Origin: Ignavibacteria bacterium RIFOXYC2_FULL_35_21
GTDB taxonomy: Bacteria; Bacteroidota; Ignavibacteria; Kapaibacteriales; UBA2268
Assembly (NCBI GenBank): GCA_001804705.1
Contig: MHAY01000001.1
Span: forward strand, 1 to 64,000
Length of the DNA: 64,000 bases
Direction of reading: 5' to 3'
Made by a program: the position numbers and the translations under genes. Shown here in pieces: positions 18,825 to 28,300 of this stretch; position 1 is the stretch's first letter, and every line of letters begins with the position of its first letter. The notes beneath the pieces were generated by a model. The model searched no databases. It worked only from the letters and a program-made list of their open reading frames with translations, and was not told where the DNA came from.

Positions 18825-19277
18825 ATGAAAAAGTTATTAATTTTTGGTTTATCGTTACTTTTCCTATTTGGCTTGTCAAGTACTGAATCGGGATTTGCTC
18901 AAACACAAACAGAAGTGAAGAAAGCAACCACAGATGGAAAGGCCCAAGTGCAGAACACAATCCGTGGAAGATATTTTGTTGATGAAAACAAAGATGGAAT
19001 CTGCGATAATAACAAAATGGGTGCAGGTCAGGGGATTGGCAGAGCAAAAAATTTCAGAGGACAGAATTTTGTTGACAAAAACAATGACGGTATTTGTGAT
19101 AATTTCCCGCAAGGCAGGGGTGTCAGAAGAGGTACTGGTGTTGGGCCAAACTTTGTTGATAAGAATAATGACGGAATCTGCGACAATCGTTCTGATGGTA
19201 TGAGTATGAGAAAAGGCATGGGCAGAAAGAGCGGAAATTGTGATGGCTCACACAGAGGATGGAGAGGAAGAAAGTAA
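18825..19277 (+). CDS. Small secreted protein with three EF-hand-like calcium-loop repeats
   Basis: Start moved to ATG 18825 (SD AGGAG, 7 nt spacing), giving a 150-aa protein with signal peptide MKKLLIFGLSLLFLFGLSS...GFAQ. The mature part carries three repeats FVDENKDGICDNN, FVDKNNDGICDNF and FVDKNNDGICDNR. Each has the D-x-(D/N)-x-D-G-x-x-D spacing of EF-hand/thrombospondin-3 calcium loops plus one conserved Cys. The repeats are separated by Gly/Arg/Met-rich linkers (GRGVRRGTGVG, RKGMGRKSG) and the C-terminus is basic (RGWRGRK). Calcium or another cation is the likely ligand. No enzyme domain is present; role unknown. Followed by a strong hairpin terminator. Confidence 0.78.
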   Translation: MKKLLIFGLSLLFLFGLSSTESGFAQTQTEVKKATTDGKAQVQNTIRGRYFVDENKDGICDNNKMGAGQGIGRAKNFRGQNFVDKNNDGICDNFPQGRGVRRGTGVGPNFVDKNNDGICDNRSDGMSMRKGMGRKSGNCDGSHRGWRGRK

Positions 19278-19291
19278 TTTTAATTCGACTA

Positions 19292-19359
19292 ACCACCCCT
19301 TTAATCCCCTCCTTAATTAAGGAGGGGAAATTTTGAGCAAAATGAAAAATAGGGGTGGT
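19292..19359. terminator. Nested palindrome, bidirectional terminator between convergent genes
   Basis: A perfect 22-nt inner inverted repeat (CCCCTCCTTAA/TTAAGGAGGGG, 19306-19327) followed by AAATTTT is nested within outer arms ACCACCCCT (19292-19300) and AGGGGTGGT (19351-19359). It lies between the + strand Ca-loop gene and the - strand nadC, where a bidirectional terminator is expected. Such CCCCTCCTT palindromes are also a common dispersed repeat type. Confidence 0.7.
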
Positions 19360-19371
19360 ATGATTAAATTA

Positions 19372-20232
19372 TTATTCAAATTCAATATGAATGTTTGCCG
19401 CTTTTGCTGAGTGAGTTAATGCTCCGATTGATATGGCATCAATACCAGTCTTGACATAAGCAGGTAAGGTTTTTAATGTAATCCCACCCGATGCTTCGAT
19501 GAATATATTTTTGCCGCCAGGTAGAGAACGTATAAAGGATACACATTTCTTTATTTTGTCAGGTGACATATTGTCAAGAAGAAAACCATCAATGCCTGCA
19601 GTTATTCCTTCTTTTATTTGTTCGAGATTTTCTACTTCAAGTTCAATCGGGAGTTTGTAATTTTTCTTTTTAATTTTAATGATTGCATTTGTAATTCCGC
19701 CTGCGGCTTGAATGTGATTGTCTTTTATAAGTATGCCCGTTGAAAGGTCAAGCCTGTGGTTCCACCCTCCGCCGACTGTTACTGCATATTTTTCAAATAG
19801 TCTCAATCCGGGAATAGTTTTGCGTGTATCGAGTATTCTTACTTTATATGGTTCAGCAATTTTAACATATTCTCTTGTCAATGATGCTATACCACATAAT
19901 CTCTGGAGTAAATTCAGGAGAACTCTTTCATAAGAAAGAATCTTCCCGGAATTGCCTTTGATTGAAGCTATTACTTTTTCTTTTTTTATTTGTTCGCCAT
20001 CCTTAGCAAAGATTTTGCAATTGAAACCTTTTTCGAAGAAAAATTTGATAATATCAGCACCTGCAAAAACAATGTCTTCTTCAGGTATTATCAAAGCAGT
20101 AGAAACAGCCTTTGCAGGAATAGTTCCTGCCGTTGTTTTATCAATATCAGGAATATCTTCTTTGAGAAACTCAGAAATTTTTTTCTTGATGTACTCTTTC
20201 GGTAGTTTTCGATATTGAGTGTATTCTATCAA
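19372..20232 (-). CDS. nadC: Nicotinate-nucleotide pyrophosphorylase (carboxylating), NadC
   Basis: Converts quinolinate and PRPP to nicotinate mononucleotide with CO2 release in de novo NAD synthesis. Signatures: ILDTRKTIPGLRLFEKYAV, GGGWNHRLDLSTGILIKDNHI (substrate-binding His, Arg and Lys residues), LEVENLEQ and EASGGI. 286 residues, the normal size. Its start overlaps the nadA stop (ATGA), so the two are translationally coupled. nadB is not in the window. Confidence 0.96.
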   Translation of the reverse strand: MIEYTQYRKLPKEYIKKKISEFLKEDIPDIDKTTAGTIPAKAVSTALIIPEEDIVFAGADIIKFFFEKGFNCKIFAKDGEQIKKEKVIASIKGNSGKILSYERVLLNLLQRLCGIASLTREYVKIAEPYKVRILDTRKTIPGLRLFEKYAVTVGGGWNHRLDLSTGILIKDNHIQAAGGITNAIIKIKKKNYKLPIELEVENLEQIKEGITAGIDGFLLDNMSPDKIKKCVSFIRSLPGGKNIFIEASGGITLKTLPAYVKTGIDAISIGALTHSAKAANIHIEFE

Positions 20233-21146
20233 CTCAACTCCAACATTCGTTCAAGTGGTATCAGTGCTTTCAGTCGTAAATCTTCAGGAATAAGAATTTC
20301 AGGCTTCATATTCTCGAGAGCGGCAATCATTTTTTCGAGTGTGTTTAATTTCATGTGGGGACATTCATTACAACTGCATCCATCGAGATTCGGAATAGGA
20401 TAAAACTTTTTATTCGTGGCCTTCTTTTCCATCTGGTGTATGATTCCAGGCTCGGTAGCAACGATAAATTCATTGGCATCTGAACTTATAGTATAATTAA
20501 GTAATGATGTAGTCGAACCGATGAAGTCGGCATACTGAAGGATGTTTTCGGGACATTCGGGGTGTGCTATGAGCAATGCCTCGGGATGTTTATTCATCAG
20601 ATTAATCACTTCTAACTCCGAAAAAATTATATGCACCTGGCAGGTGCCGTCCCACAGAACCATTTTCCTGCCTGTCTTTTTGATTATATGTGCTCCGAGG
20701 TGTTTATCGGGAGCAAAGCAAATGTTTTGATTTATTGGAACGGAGTTCACAATCTTTTCTGCATTTGATGATGTACAGATGATGTCTGACATTGCTTTGA
20801 CATGTGTTGAACAATTGATGTATGAAATTACATAATTGCCGGGATAAGACTTGACCCATTTTTCAAATTTATCTGCGGGAGCGCTGTCGGCAAGGGAGCA
20901 TCCGGCATTCAAATCAGGCATGAGAACTATTTTTGCCGGATTAAGAATTTTAGCTGTTTCAGCCATGAAATGCACACCGCAAAATAGAATTACATCGGCA
21001 TTTGTTTGCTTCGCCTTTTGAGCAAGTGCAAGAGAATCACCGAGAAAATCGGCTACATCCTGAATAGAATTATCCTGGTAATAATGAGCAAGAATGACTG
21101 CATTTCGCTCTTTTTTTAATTTATATAATTTTTCTATTAAGTCCAT
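20229..21146 (-). CDS. nadA: Quinolinate synthase NadA
   Basis: [4Fe-4S] enzyme condensing iminoaspartate with dihydroxyacetone phosphate to quinolinate. The three-fold repeated architecture is visible, with AVILAHYYQ at the start and three likely cluster cysteines in FCGVHFMAE, DGTCQVHI and CNECPHM. 305 residues, normal for the short form. First gene of the nadA-nadC operon. No SD is apparent before ATG 21146; a TAGATTTG (-7-like) box lies only 4 nt upstream, which could make the mRNA nearly leaderless, but no good -33 element was found. Confidence 0.96.
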   Translation of the reverse strand: MDLIEKLYKLKKERNAVILAHYYQDNSIQDVADFLGDSLALAQKAKQTNADVILFCGVHFMAETAKILNPAKIVLMPDLNAGCSLADSAPADKFEKWVKSYPGNYVISYINCSTHVKAMSDIICTSSNAEKIVNSVPINQNICFAPDKHLGAHIIKKTGRKMVLWDGTCQVHIIFSELEVINLMNKHPEALLIAHPECPENILQYADFIGSTTSLLNYTISSDANEFIVATEPGIIHQMEKKATNKKFYPIPNLDGCSCNECPHMKLNTLEKMIAALENMKPEILIPEDLRLKALIPLERMLELS

Positions 21147-21524
21147 ATCACAAATCTACGTCTAATTTATTTCAAATCTTTCCACGTTTTTTTGGTGTAA
21201 TTATTTTCGTTAATTGATTTAGAAAAAAAAGAAGCAATGATAAATAATCCCTTTTATGGTGAAAAGCAATAAAAAACTGTATAAATTCAATTTCGCAATT
21301 TTCAATGTTAAAAAAGAAATAGGCTTTACGATATTTGGCCTATTTATAACTTTGAAGTCATAAAATTATTTAATTAATTGAATATTTTGAAAATGCTATT
21401 ATGTTGCGTAACATGAGTTAATAATATTTTTACTTCTAACAATAGTGATAACAATTGGTAGTTCATAATTTTGTTATATTAGCAGAATTTTTAGGTATTA
21501 ATAATCAAACTATATCTAATCATT
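21147..21524. other. 378-nt intergenic region carrying one copy of a dispersed element
   Basis: Separates divergent nadA and the secreted-protein gene. Most of it (about 21302-21450) is one copy of the repeated intergenic element described separately. No ORF. The region near 21459-21500 should hold the promoter of the 21525 gene but no consensus box is clear. Confidence 0.5.
21302..21450 (+). repeat. Dispersed intergenic element, copy 1
   Basis: Shares, in the same order, AATGTTAAA, a GGCTTT-like block, CCTATTTATAACTTTGAAGT, TAATTAATTGAATATTTTGA and CTATTATGTTG with 33648-33815. Its right end (TTAATAATATTTTTACTTCTAACAATAGTGATAA) nearly matches 49868-49906. The three sites are unrelated in gene content. 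Confidence 0.65.
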
Positions 21525-22553
21525 ATGAAAAGTAAATTTAGAAAATTGCTTTACAATTTATTCTTCATCGTATTAGTGAGTAATGCAAATTCTCAACCTG
21601 CCTCTCCCATACCTTATGATTTGTCAAATGGCTCTTATCAACTTCTTAGTTGGGATTCATCTAATGTGGTAAATCCTGCGGGAACATATCCGCCGAATAT
21701 GGTATTTCATCAATCAACAAAACCCGACCCACAGCTTGAAGATGAAACGGACTCAGACTGGAAATGCGGGTACAATCTCGATTCCCGCTCACGCATTAAT
21801 GGCTTAGGCGATGACGGAATTGGCTTTATCAATACAGAGCAGGTGCAGGATGATTCAGTATGTTCCGGTGCAGGTTATGTTGGAGACGTAGTTCTTGCAT
21901 TGAGAACAATTAACTACAAAAATATACAGGTGAACTGGAAAGCAGGGCTGATAAGCCTTTCGGGAAAAAGTAACAGGCAGTACTGCATCCGGTTTCAGTA
22001 CAGGCTCGGCAATTCAGCCGATTTCATTGATATTTTTGATTCTTCAGGTAATCCTGTCGAATATAATTATTCAGGTTATCTGAACGACTATCCTCATCCT
22101 ACGCATGAACAGTTGTTCTCTGTTACATTGCCTACCGCGGCAGAAAACAAGATTCTTGTACAACTGCGATGGAAATATTATTTTATACCAAATGATAATG
22201 CCAGCGGCACAAGGCCTAAGATGAAGGTTGATGATATTATCGTTGATGGAGAAATGATTAATTCCATTCAGGATGAGATATCACCGGCATACGGCATAGT
22301 CTCAATATTTCCAAATCCTGCAAATGATAAAATAGAAGTAAAACTATTTTCACAAACAGGGAGCAATACTTGCTTAAATATTACTAATTTAATTGGAACT
22401 GAAATTATTTCGATTGATAATTATAAGATTGAACCCGGTGAAAACAGAATAGAACTTGATATATCCGGATATAAACTTGAATCGGGAGTATTTTTAATCT
22501 GTATAAAAAGCACTATGGGATTTGATTGCAGGAAATTTATTTTTATGAAGTAG
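21525..22553 (+). CDS. Secreted hypothetical protein with T9SS sorting domain
   Basis: Signal peptide (LLYNLFFIVLVSNANSQ). The ~220-residue mature domain is rich in beta strands and aromatic residues (DWKCGYNLDSRSRINGLGDDGIGFINTEQ, VDDIIVDGE) and resembles jelly-roll surface domains, but I do not recognise a family. Residues ~262-342 (VSIFPNPANDKIEVKLFSQ ... GVFLICIKSTMGFDCRKFIFMK) are a type A T9SS sorting domain. It is a likely T9SS cargo, lying just upstream of the PorD-like gene. Confidence 0.75.
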   Translation: MKSKFRKLLYNLFFIVLVSNANSQPASPIPYDLSNGSYQLLSWDSSNVVNPAGTYPPNMVFHQSTKPDPQLEDETDSDWKCGYNLDSRSRINGLGDDGIGFINTEQVQDDSVCSGAGYVGDVVLALRTINYKNIQVNWKAGLISLSGKSNRQYCIRFQYRLGNSADFIDIFDSSGNPVEYNYSGYLNDYPHPTHEQLFSVTLPTAAENKILVQLRWKYYFIPNDNASGTRPKMKVDDIIVDGEMINSIQDEISPAYGIVSIFPNPANDKIEVKLFSQTGSNTCLNITNLIGTEIISIDNYKIEPGENRIELDISGYKLESGVFLICIKSTMGFDCRKFIFMK

Positions 22554-22611
22554 AAAAATATTAAAGAATATCCTCGATAGGAAGATTGTGATTAATAATG
22601 ATAATGAATAG

Positions 22612-22631
22612 CCACTACTTTTAAGTAGTGG
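22612..22631. repeat. 20-nt perfect palindrome CCACTACTT/AAGTAGTGG
   Basis: CCACTACTT-TT-AAGTAGTGG forms a 9-bp stem with a 2-nt loop, 59 nt after the stop of the T9SS cargo gene. No T-run follows, so it is a weak terminator candidate or another REP-like palindrome. Confidence 0.55.
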
Positions 22632-22760
22632 TGTTGTTACTGCCCCACAATCGGGATTTATCCCCTTAATCGGAATATTATATATAATTTCTACAATATA
22701 TCTTAAGTAGATAATGTTATAAAATAACAGCAAGAAACAAATTTATTTTCAGAGGAAAAA

Positions 22761-23672
22761 ATGAAAAGAAAATTTCAATATCTGTTTTTGTTAATACTTT
22801 TATTGACGGCTTATAATCTGTTTTCGCAGGAAATCGAAGTTAATGTAACTGTCAATATGGACCAGCTTGCGTTCGAGGCAAGGACACAGGTATCGAACAT
22901 GGAGAGCGATGTCAAAAATTATATTAACAACCAGAAGTTCACGAATATAGAGTGGAAAGGGGATAAAATACCCGTTGATTTGACAATCTTTCTTAGCGGT
23001 GGTGCCGGGAATAGATACTCCGCAAGGCTTCTGATTATTTCACGCCGCTACCTGGATGGCCCTGACGAAGGACAGTCGGTTACATGTAAACTTTACGACC
23101 AGAAATGGAGCTTCGAATACGGCTTGGGTGCTTACCTGAAATACAATCCCAACACATACAATTCCTTCACTACCCTGATTGATTATTACATGAACCTTGT
23201 TATTGGATTTGACATGGACACGTATGGCGAGCTCGATGGCTCTTCTGCATTTGAAATGGCAAAGAATCTTGTTCTGCTCGGTGCTTCTTACAATGCCGAG
23301 GGATATCAGACTTACTCCAGCCCGGGCGACTTCACAAGGTTTAATCTTGTTGCAGAACTGAACAATGTCCGTTATAATGATTTCCGAAAGCTTATGTTTT
23401 CTTACTATGTTGATGGGTTGGACCAGATGTCAACAAACAAACAGCAGGCACTTGCCGCAATTGACAGTGTGATTTTCGAAATGGCGGCTTTTAAGGAAAA
23501 TAAAATGACCGGACCAAGTGTACTGCTCCAGGCATTCTTCGATGCAAAGGCTCAGGAAATCGGAGGACTATTCAACGGTTACCCAAAACCACAAGTGTTC
23601 CAGCAGTTGAAATATTTAGACCCGGGTAACACATCAATTTATGATGAAGCAATGGAAGGAAAAATCAGGTAA
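22761..23672 (+). CDS. porD: DUF4835 family protein, PorD-like T9SS-associated component
   Basis: Signal peptide ending LFSQ followed by EIEVNVTVNMDQLAF and NYINNQKFTNIEWKGDKIPVDLTIFL, then ARLLIISRRYLDGP and YYMNLVIGFDMDTYGEL: the full pattern of DUF4835, called PorD in the gingipain-secretion literature. 303 residues, usual size. Exported to the periplasm or outer membrane; needed for T9SS function in Porphyromonas, exact role unclear. Its presence agrees with the many T9SS-tagged proteins here. SD AGAGG precedes ATG 22761. It is visibly more GC-rich than its neighbours, as the conserved genes of this window tend to be. Confidence 0.85.
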   Translation: MKRKFQYLFLLILLLTAYNLFSQEIEVNVTVNMDQLAFEARTQVSNMESDVKNYINNQKFTNIEWKGDKIPVDLTIFLSGGAGNRYSARLLIISRRYLDGPDEGQSVTCKLYDQKWSFEYGLGAYLKYNPNTYNSFTTLIDYYMNLVIGFDMDTYGELDGSSAFEMAKNLVLLGASYNAEGYQTYSSPGDFTRFNLVAELNNVRYNDFRKLMFSYYVDGLDQMSTNKQQALAAIDSVIFEMAAFKENKMTGPSVLLQAFFDAKAQEIGGLFNGYPKPQVFQQLKYLDPGNTSIYDEAMEGKIR

Positions 23673-23830
23673 AATTCAAAATTAATTTATAAAAATTTCT
23701 TATCCTCTTGAAGACTGATTTATTGAAATATAACGTAAATCCAGATTAATCCGGAGTGTGGGATAATAAAATATATTCCATACTTCCCCCCTTTTTCCCA
23801 AAAGTAATAGAAAAATTTAGTTGTTTGAGT

Positions 23831-23854
23831 GGCTGAATTTACGTAAATTCAGCC
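23831..23854. repeat. Perfect 24-nt palindrome (GGCTGAATTTAC/GTAAATTCAGCC)
   Basis: A gapless inverted repeat of 12 nt per arm, 28 nt before the start codon of the AAA/DUF4143 gene. A near half-copy (CGTAAATTTAGCCATTA) occurs at 35279-35295. It could be an operator for the ATPase gene or a mobile palindrome; too centred and lacking a T-run to be a standard terminator. Confidence 0.6.
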
Positions 23855-23882
23855 ATTAGTTTGTCCAAATTTTGATATTATT

Positions 23883-25013
23883 ATGATTATTCAAAGAAAT
23901 ATTGAGAAAATAATTTTTAGGAACCTCGTTTCAAACAAGGTAGTTGTCATCGCCGGTGCGAGAAGGACAGGGAAAACTGTATTATTGAAAGAGTCTATTA
24001 AAAAAGTGAATGAACCTTATTTATTCCTGAATGGTGAGGATATAGCAACTCATGAACTATTATTCCGGAGAAGCGTTATTAATTATAAGAATTTAATGGG
24101 TGATGTAAGGCTTTTAATTATAGACGAGGCTCAGAAAATTAATGATATAGGTTTGATTCTTAAACTCATGGTTGATGAAATCGAAGGTATGAAAATAATT
24201 GTTACGGGTTCTTCATCATTTGATATATCAAATCGCCTTGGTGAACCTTTAACAGGCAGGAAAATTACTTATCATCTATATCCTTTTTCTGAATCCGAAT
24301 TAATGCAAATTGAAACCAAAATTACCAAACCTGAGAACCTTAGGGATAGGCTTGTTTACGGGAATTATCCCGAATTGACTTTTTTAAATGGTAGAGAGAA
24401 TAAAGAAAAATACTTAAAGGAGCTTATCAATTCTTATCTTTTAAAAGATAAACTGTCTTATGAAAATATCAGGTCATCCGCAAAGATAATTGAATTGCTT
24501 AAGCTGATTTCTTTTCAGGTAGGTAGTGAAGTTTCAAATAACGAACTTAGCAGGCAATTATCCATCAGTAAAACTACAGTAGAAAAATATCTTGACCTGC
24601 TCACAAAGGTTTTCATATTACACAAATTAAGCGGATTTTCGAGAAACCTGAGAAAAGAAGTTACGAAAAGTTCCAAATGGTATTTTTATGATAATGGAAT
24701 CAGGAATGGAATAATAAATAATTTCTCTCAATTGAGCCAAAGGAACGACATCGGTAAACTGTGGGAAAACTATATTATAAGCGAAAGGTTGAAATACCAA
24801 AATGATAAGCAATATTACAGTAACAATTATTTCTGGCGGACATATGATAAGCAGGAAATTGACTGGATTGAAGAAAAGGATGGGAACCTTTCTGCTTATG
24901 AATTAAAATGGGCTGAAAAGAAAATAAAACCGCCTGATGGCTGGCTCAATTCTTATCCTGATTCTCATTTTAAGGTTATACATTCTGACAATTATTTTAA
25001 TTGGGTCAAATAA
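23883..25013 (+). CDS. AAA+ ATPase with DUF4143 C-terminal domain
   Basis: Walker A GARRTGKTVLL (~26-36), Walker B LLIIDEAQK (~78-86), sensor-like IVTGSSSFDISNRLGEPLTGR (~105-125). A winged-helix-like part follows (ELSRQLSISKTTVEKYLDLL), then the DUF4143 part with a PD-(D/E)xK-like core (YWRT.., QEIDWIEEKDGNLSAYELKW). 376 residues, normal for this widespread, poorly understood family. Such genes are often mobile and single; this one is AT-rich, has no visible SD and is preceded by a perfect palindrome. Role unknown. Confidence 0.85.
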   Translation: MIIQRNIEKIIFRNLVSNKVVVIAGARRTGKTVLLKESIKKVNEPYLFLNGEDIATHELLFRRSVINYKNLMGDVRLLIIDEAQKINDIGLILKLMVDEIEGMKIIVTGSSSFDISNRLGEPLTGRKITYHLYPFSESELMQIETKITKPENLRDRLVYGNYPELTFLNGRENKEKYLKELINSYLLKDKLSYENIRSSAKIIELLKLISFQVGSEVSNNELSRQLSISKTTVEKYLDLLTKVFILHKLSGFSRNLRKEVTKSSKWYFYDNGIRNGIINNFSQLSQRNDIGKLWENYIISERLKYQNDKQYYSNNYFWRTYDKQEIDWIEEKDGNLSAYELKWAEKKIKPPDGWLNSYPDSHFKVIHSDNYFNWVK

Positions 25014-25310
25014 TTTTTGAGGCAAATTCATTATTCTTATGTCATTAAAATAATTAAAATGACAATGAAAAAAATATCTCTAAATTTGTGAGGTAAATAT
25101 CAAATTGTAAAATAATTACACCCTTGAAAAAGGGGGCTAAAAAATAGAAGGCAATAATTATATTATTAATTTTTTTCTTATTACTACTTTCTTATTTATA
25201 TAAGAAGTTATAAATATATTAAAAAAAATTATTATTTTACTGAAACAAAACAGCTTTTTTTGTGTCTATTAGTATATTACTTGACAAAAAATTAAAATAA
25301 AGGATAATTT

Positions 25311-28300
25311 ATGAAAAAAAGAACAGCGTTTGTCTTAGGTTTAACAATTCTGTTTTCACTTGTTTTATTGAATCTTCCGGTGTTTGCTAAGATTCAATCG
25401 AATTCTGTTATTGAAAAGGATGGCTCTATTCTGCTTCCTTCTCAGAAATCCACGACTCATGCGGTATCCAATTTTACACAAGCTCCGTTGCGAAGTCCCG
25501 AATGGAAAGCATTTTTCAATGCCAATGGCAAATGGACTGTGCTGATTGACAAAACGACACTGACTCCCCACAGGGCATTCGGCAAGCCGGTTCAAATTAA
25601 AAATATTAATAATATTACAAATGACAATGTTCAGTCTGCCTCGATGCAGTTCCTGCGGGATAATTCGAAATTATTGAATATCAATCCCGATGAGCTCAAA
25701 TTGACTAAGACAAAAAAGGTGAATAAGCTTTGGTATGTAGGATACAAGCAGGCCTATAAGGGCATTGAAGTGCTTTTGTCCGAAGTCGAGCTGAGAATAA
25801 GGGAAGACGGAAAGGTCATTGCTTTTGGAGTGGAATATTACAATAACATAAATGTAAATATCACTCCTACGATTCCGCTTGCAACAGCCATGAGCAATGC
25901 TTCTGAAGGATTGAAATTCGATTCTAAAAGAGATGTGACTCAATCCGAAGGTAGAATGTTTATTTTGCCCGTTAAAAATAATGGTAAAGTGAAATTCAGC
26001 CTTGTCTATGATATTAATGTCGAGACAAGGCAACCTATAGGCAAGTTTTCTTCGTTCGTAGATGCTCACTCAGGCTATGTAATCTGGAGATTAAATAAAA
26101 TACATGATGTCAATACAACTGTGAATACAAAAGGATATATTAAAGAAAAATATTCCTACGACACTGCCAAACAGATGCCCTTCCCGCATCAATATTTTAA
26201 CATCGGTACAGAAAGAAACGAATCTGATAAGAACGGTTCATGGACAAAAGATATTTCATCTCAGAAATCAATAATTGCGAAGATGGAAGGTCCCTGGGCA
26301 AAGGTTCAGTATATACTATTTCCTATCCAAACCTCATCTGATTCAGCATATTTTGAAGGAAGTCTGATTCCCGGAAGTAATTTTGTATTGAACTGGAATG
26401 ATAATTATTCCACTTTACAAGAAAGAATGTTGTTTTATCATACAAATTATATACATGATTATTTAAAGAACCTGGATTCGGCATTTGATGGAATGGACTT
26501 TCAGGTTATTTTAACTATTATACCAGATTTTTATTATTTTAATGCCGGTTCAGACGGTAGAGATATTACTTTCTATGGAACTGACTCACCTCCTAATCAT
26601 TTTGCAGAAAGTCCCTCGATTTTATATCATGAATATACACACAGTGTTAATGCACAACTCTATTTACAATTTGGCGGCACTCCACCACTTGGCATGGTAA
26701 ACGGTTCTACCCACGAAGCCACAGCAGACCTCGGTGCCGCTTTTATGTATGATGACCATATAATAGGAAAAGGTGCTTATGAGGGAGATACCAATCAAAA
26801 TGTGAGAGATATTGATAATAATAATATTTATCCCGACAGTATTGATGGCGAGCCCCACCATGACGGTATGATTTTATCGGGTGCTTTCTGGGACTTCAGG
26901 AAATTAACATCCCGTGAAATCGCCGAGAAGGTTTCTCATTTTTCCAAGTACGGCACACCCGACGACCCTGATGTTGGTATTGCATTCAGTGAATGGTTTA
27001 TCGAGGCAATTTTGACTGACGATAATTTCGGGACAGGAGATAATGACCCAAGCAATGGGACACCACATTTAATGGAATTAGTTACTGCATTCAACGAGCA
27101 TCAAATCGGAACAGATTTATTGCTTGCTTTTTCTTATGCACACACACCCTTGCCCGACACTAAGAACATAGTTGACCCATATATTGTGGAGTGTAATTTG
27201 AATTCAGAACCAAATATACTGAACAGCCATCCCGATTCGGTTTATGTTATTTATACAACAAATAATTTTGAAAGCATGAACATGGTTCCTGCAATACAAG
27301 AACCAACTGACCAAAATAAATACAAGGCAGAAATACCGGCACTTCCAAATGGAACATCGGTAAAATACTATATTCAGGCAAAGGAAAGCGTCAGCGGAAG
27401 AACATTAAAATTTACCGGTGCATACCCGGATTTTGAGCCATATCAATTTCTTGTCGGCTATGAGACTTTATATCTCGAAGATTTTGAACTCGAAAATAAT
27501 TGGACAGTTGACAATCAGGGAAATAGTTCACCAAATGGTAAATGGGAAAGAGATGTCCCCCAGGAGGTAGAATATAATTGGAATGCAAGTATTTGGGTTT
27601 TGCAACCCGGGGAAGATCATACTCCCGGTGGAACAAGATGCTATGTTACGGGTCATTTGGCTATTCCGGGAGATATTTTCAGTTATATGCCGGATGGAAC
27701 CACTACTCTGATTTCAGGATTATATGATTTGTCCGAAGTTAATAATTCCGTTATCAGATTCTATCACTACTTTACATGCAAAAGTTATTGGTCCGAATCA
27801 CCTGGTAATGAATCTAAATTGATTTTTGAAGTGTCAAGTAACGGAGGAACTTCCTGGGTGAGTGTAGATACAATTACTCAGTCAACGTGGGAGTGGAAAA
27901 AATCTCAATATGATATTAGTGATTATTTGAATACTACAGACAGAATGAGATTCCGTTTCATCGTTAAAACCTTTAATAATGAATTGGGATTTCTTGCTTA
28001 TTTAACAGAAGGACTCATTGATGATTTCGAAATACTCGTTCCGGGCGATATAGCTCCACCAACTATTATTGCTGATTTTGCGGGTACACCAACAACAGGA
28101 GTAGCTCCATTATCGGTTCACTTCAGCGATTCGTCAAAGGGTGCAGTTAGCACATGGTGGTGGGATTTCGGCGATGGTATAAACTCAACCGAAAAGAATC
28201 CCATACACCAGTACACAACTAAAGGTTCTTATAATGTTTCACTGACTATATCCGATGGGGTAAATCAGGATACAAAATGGAAGAATAATTACATAACTGT

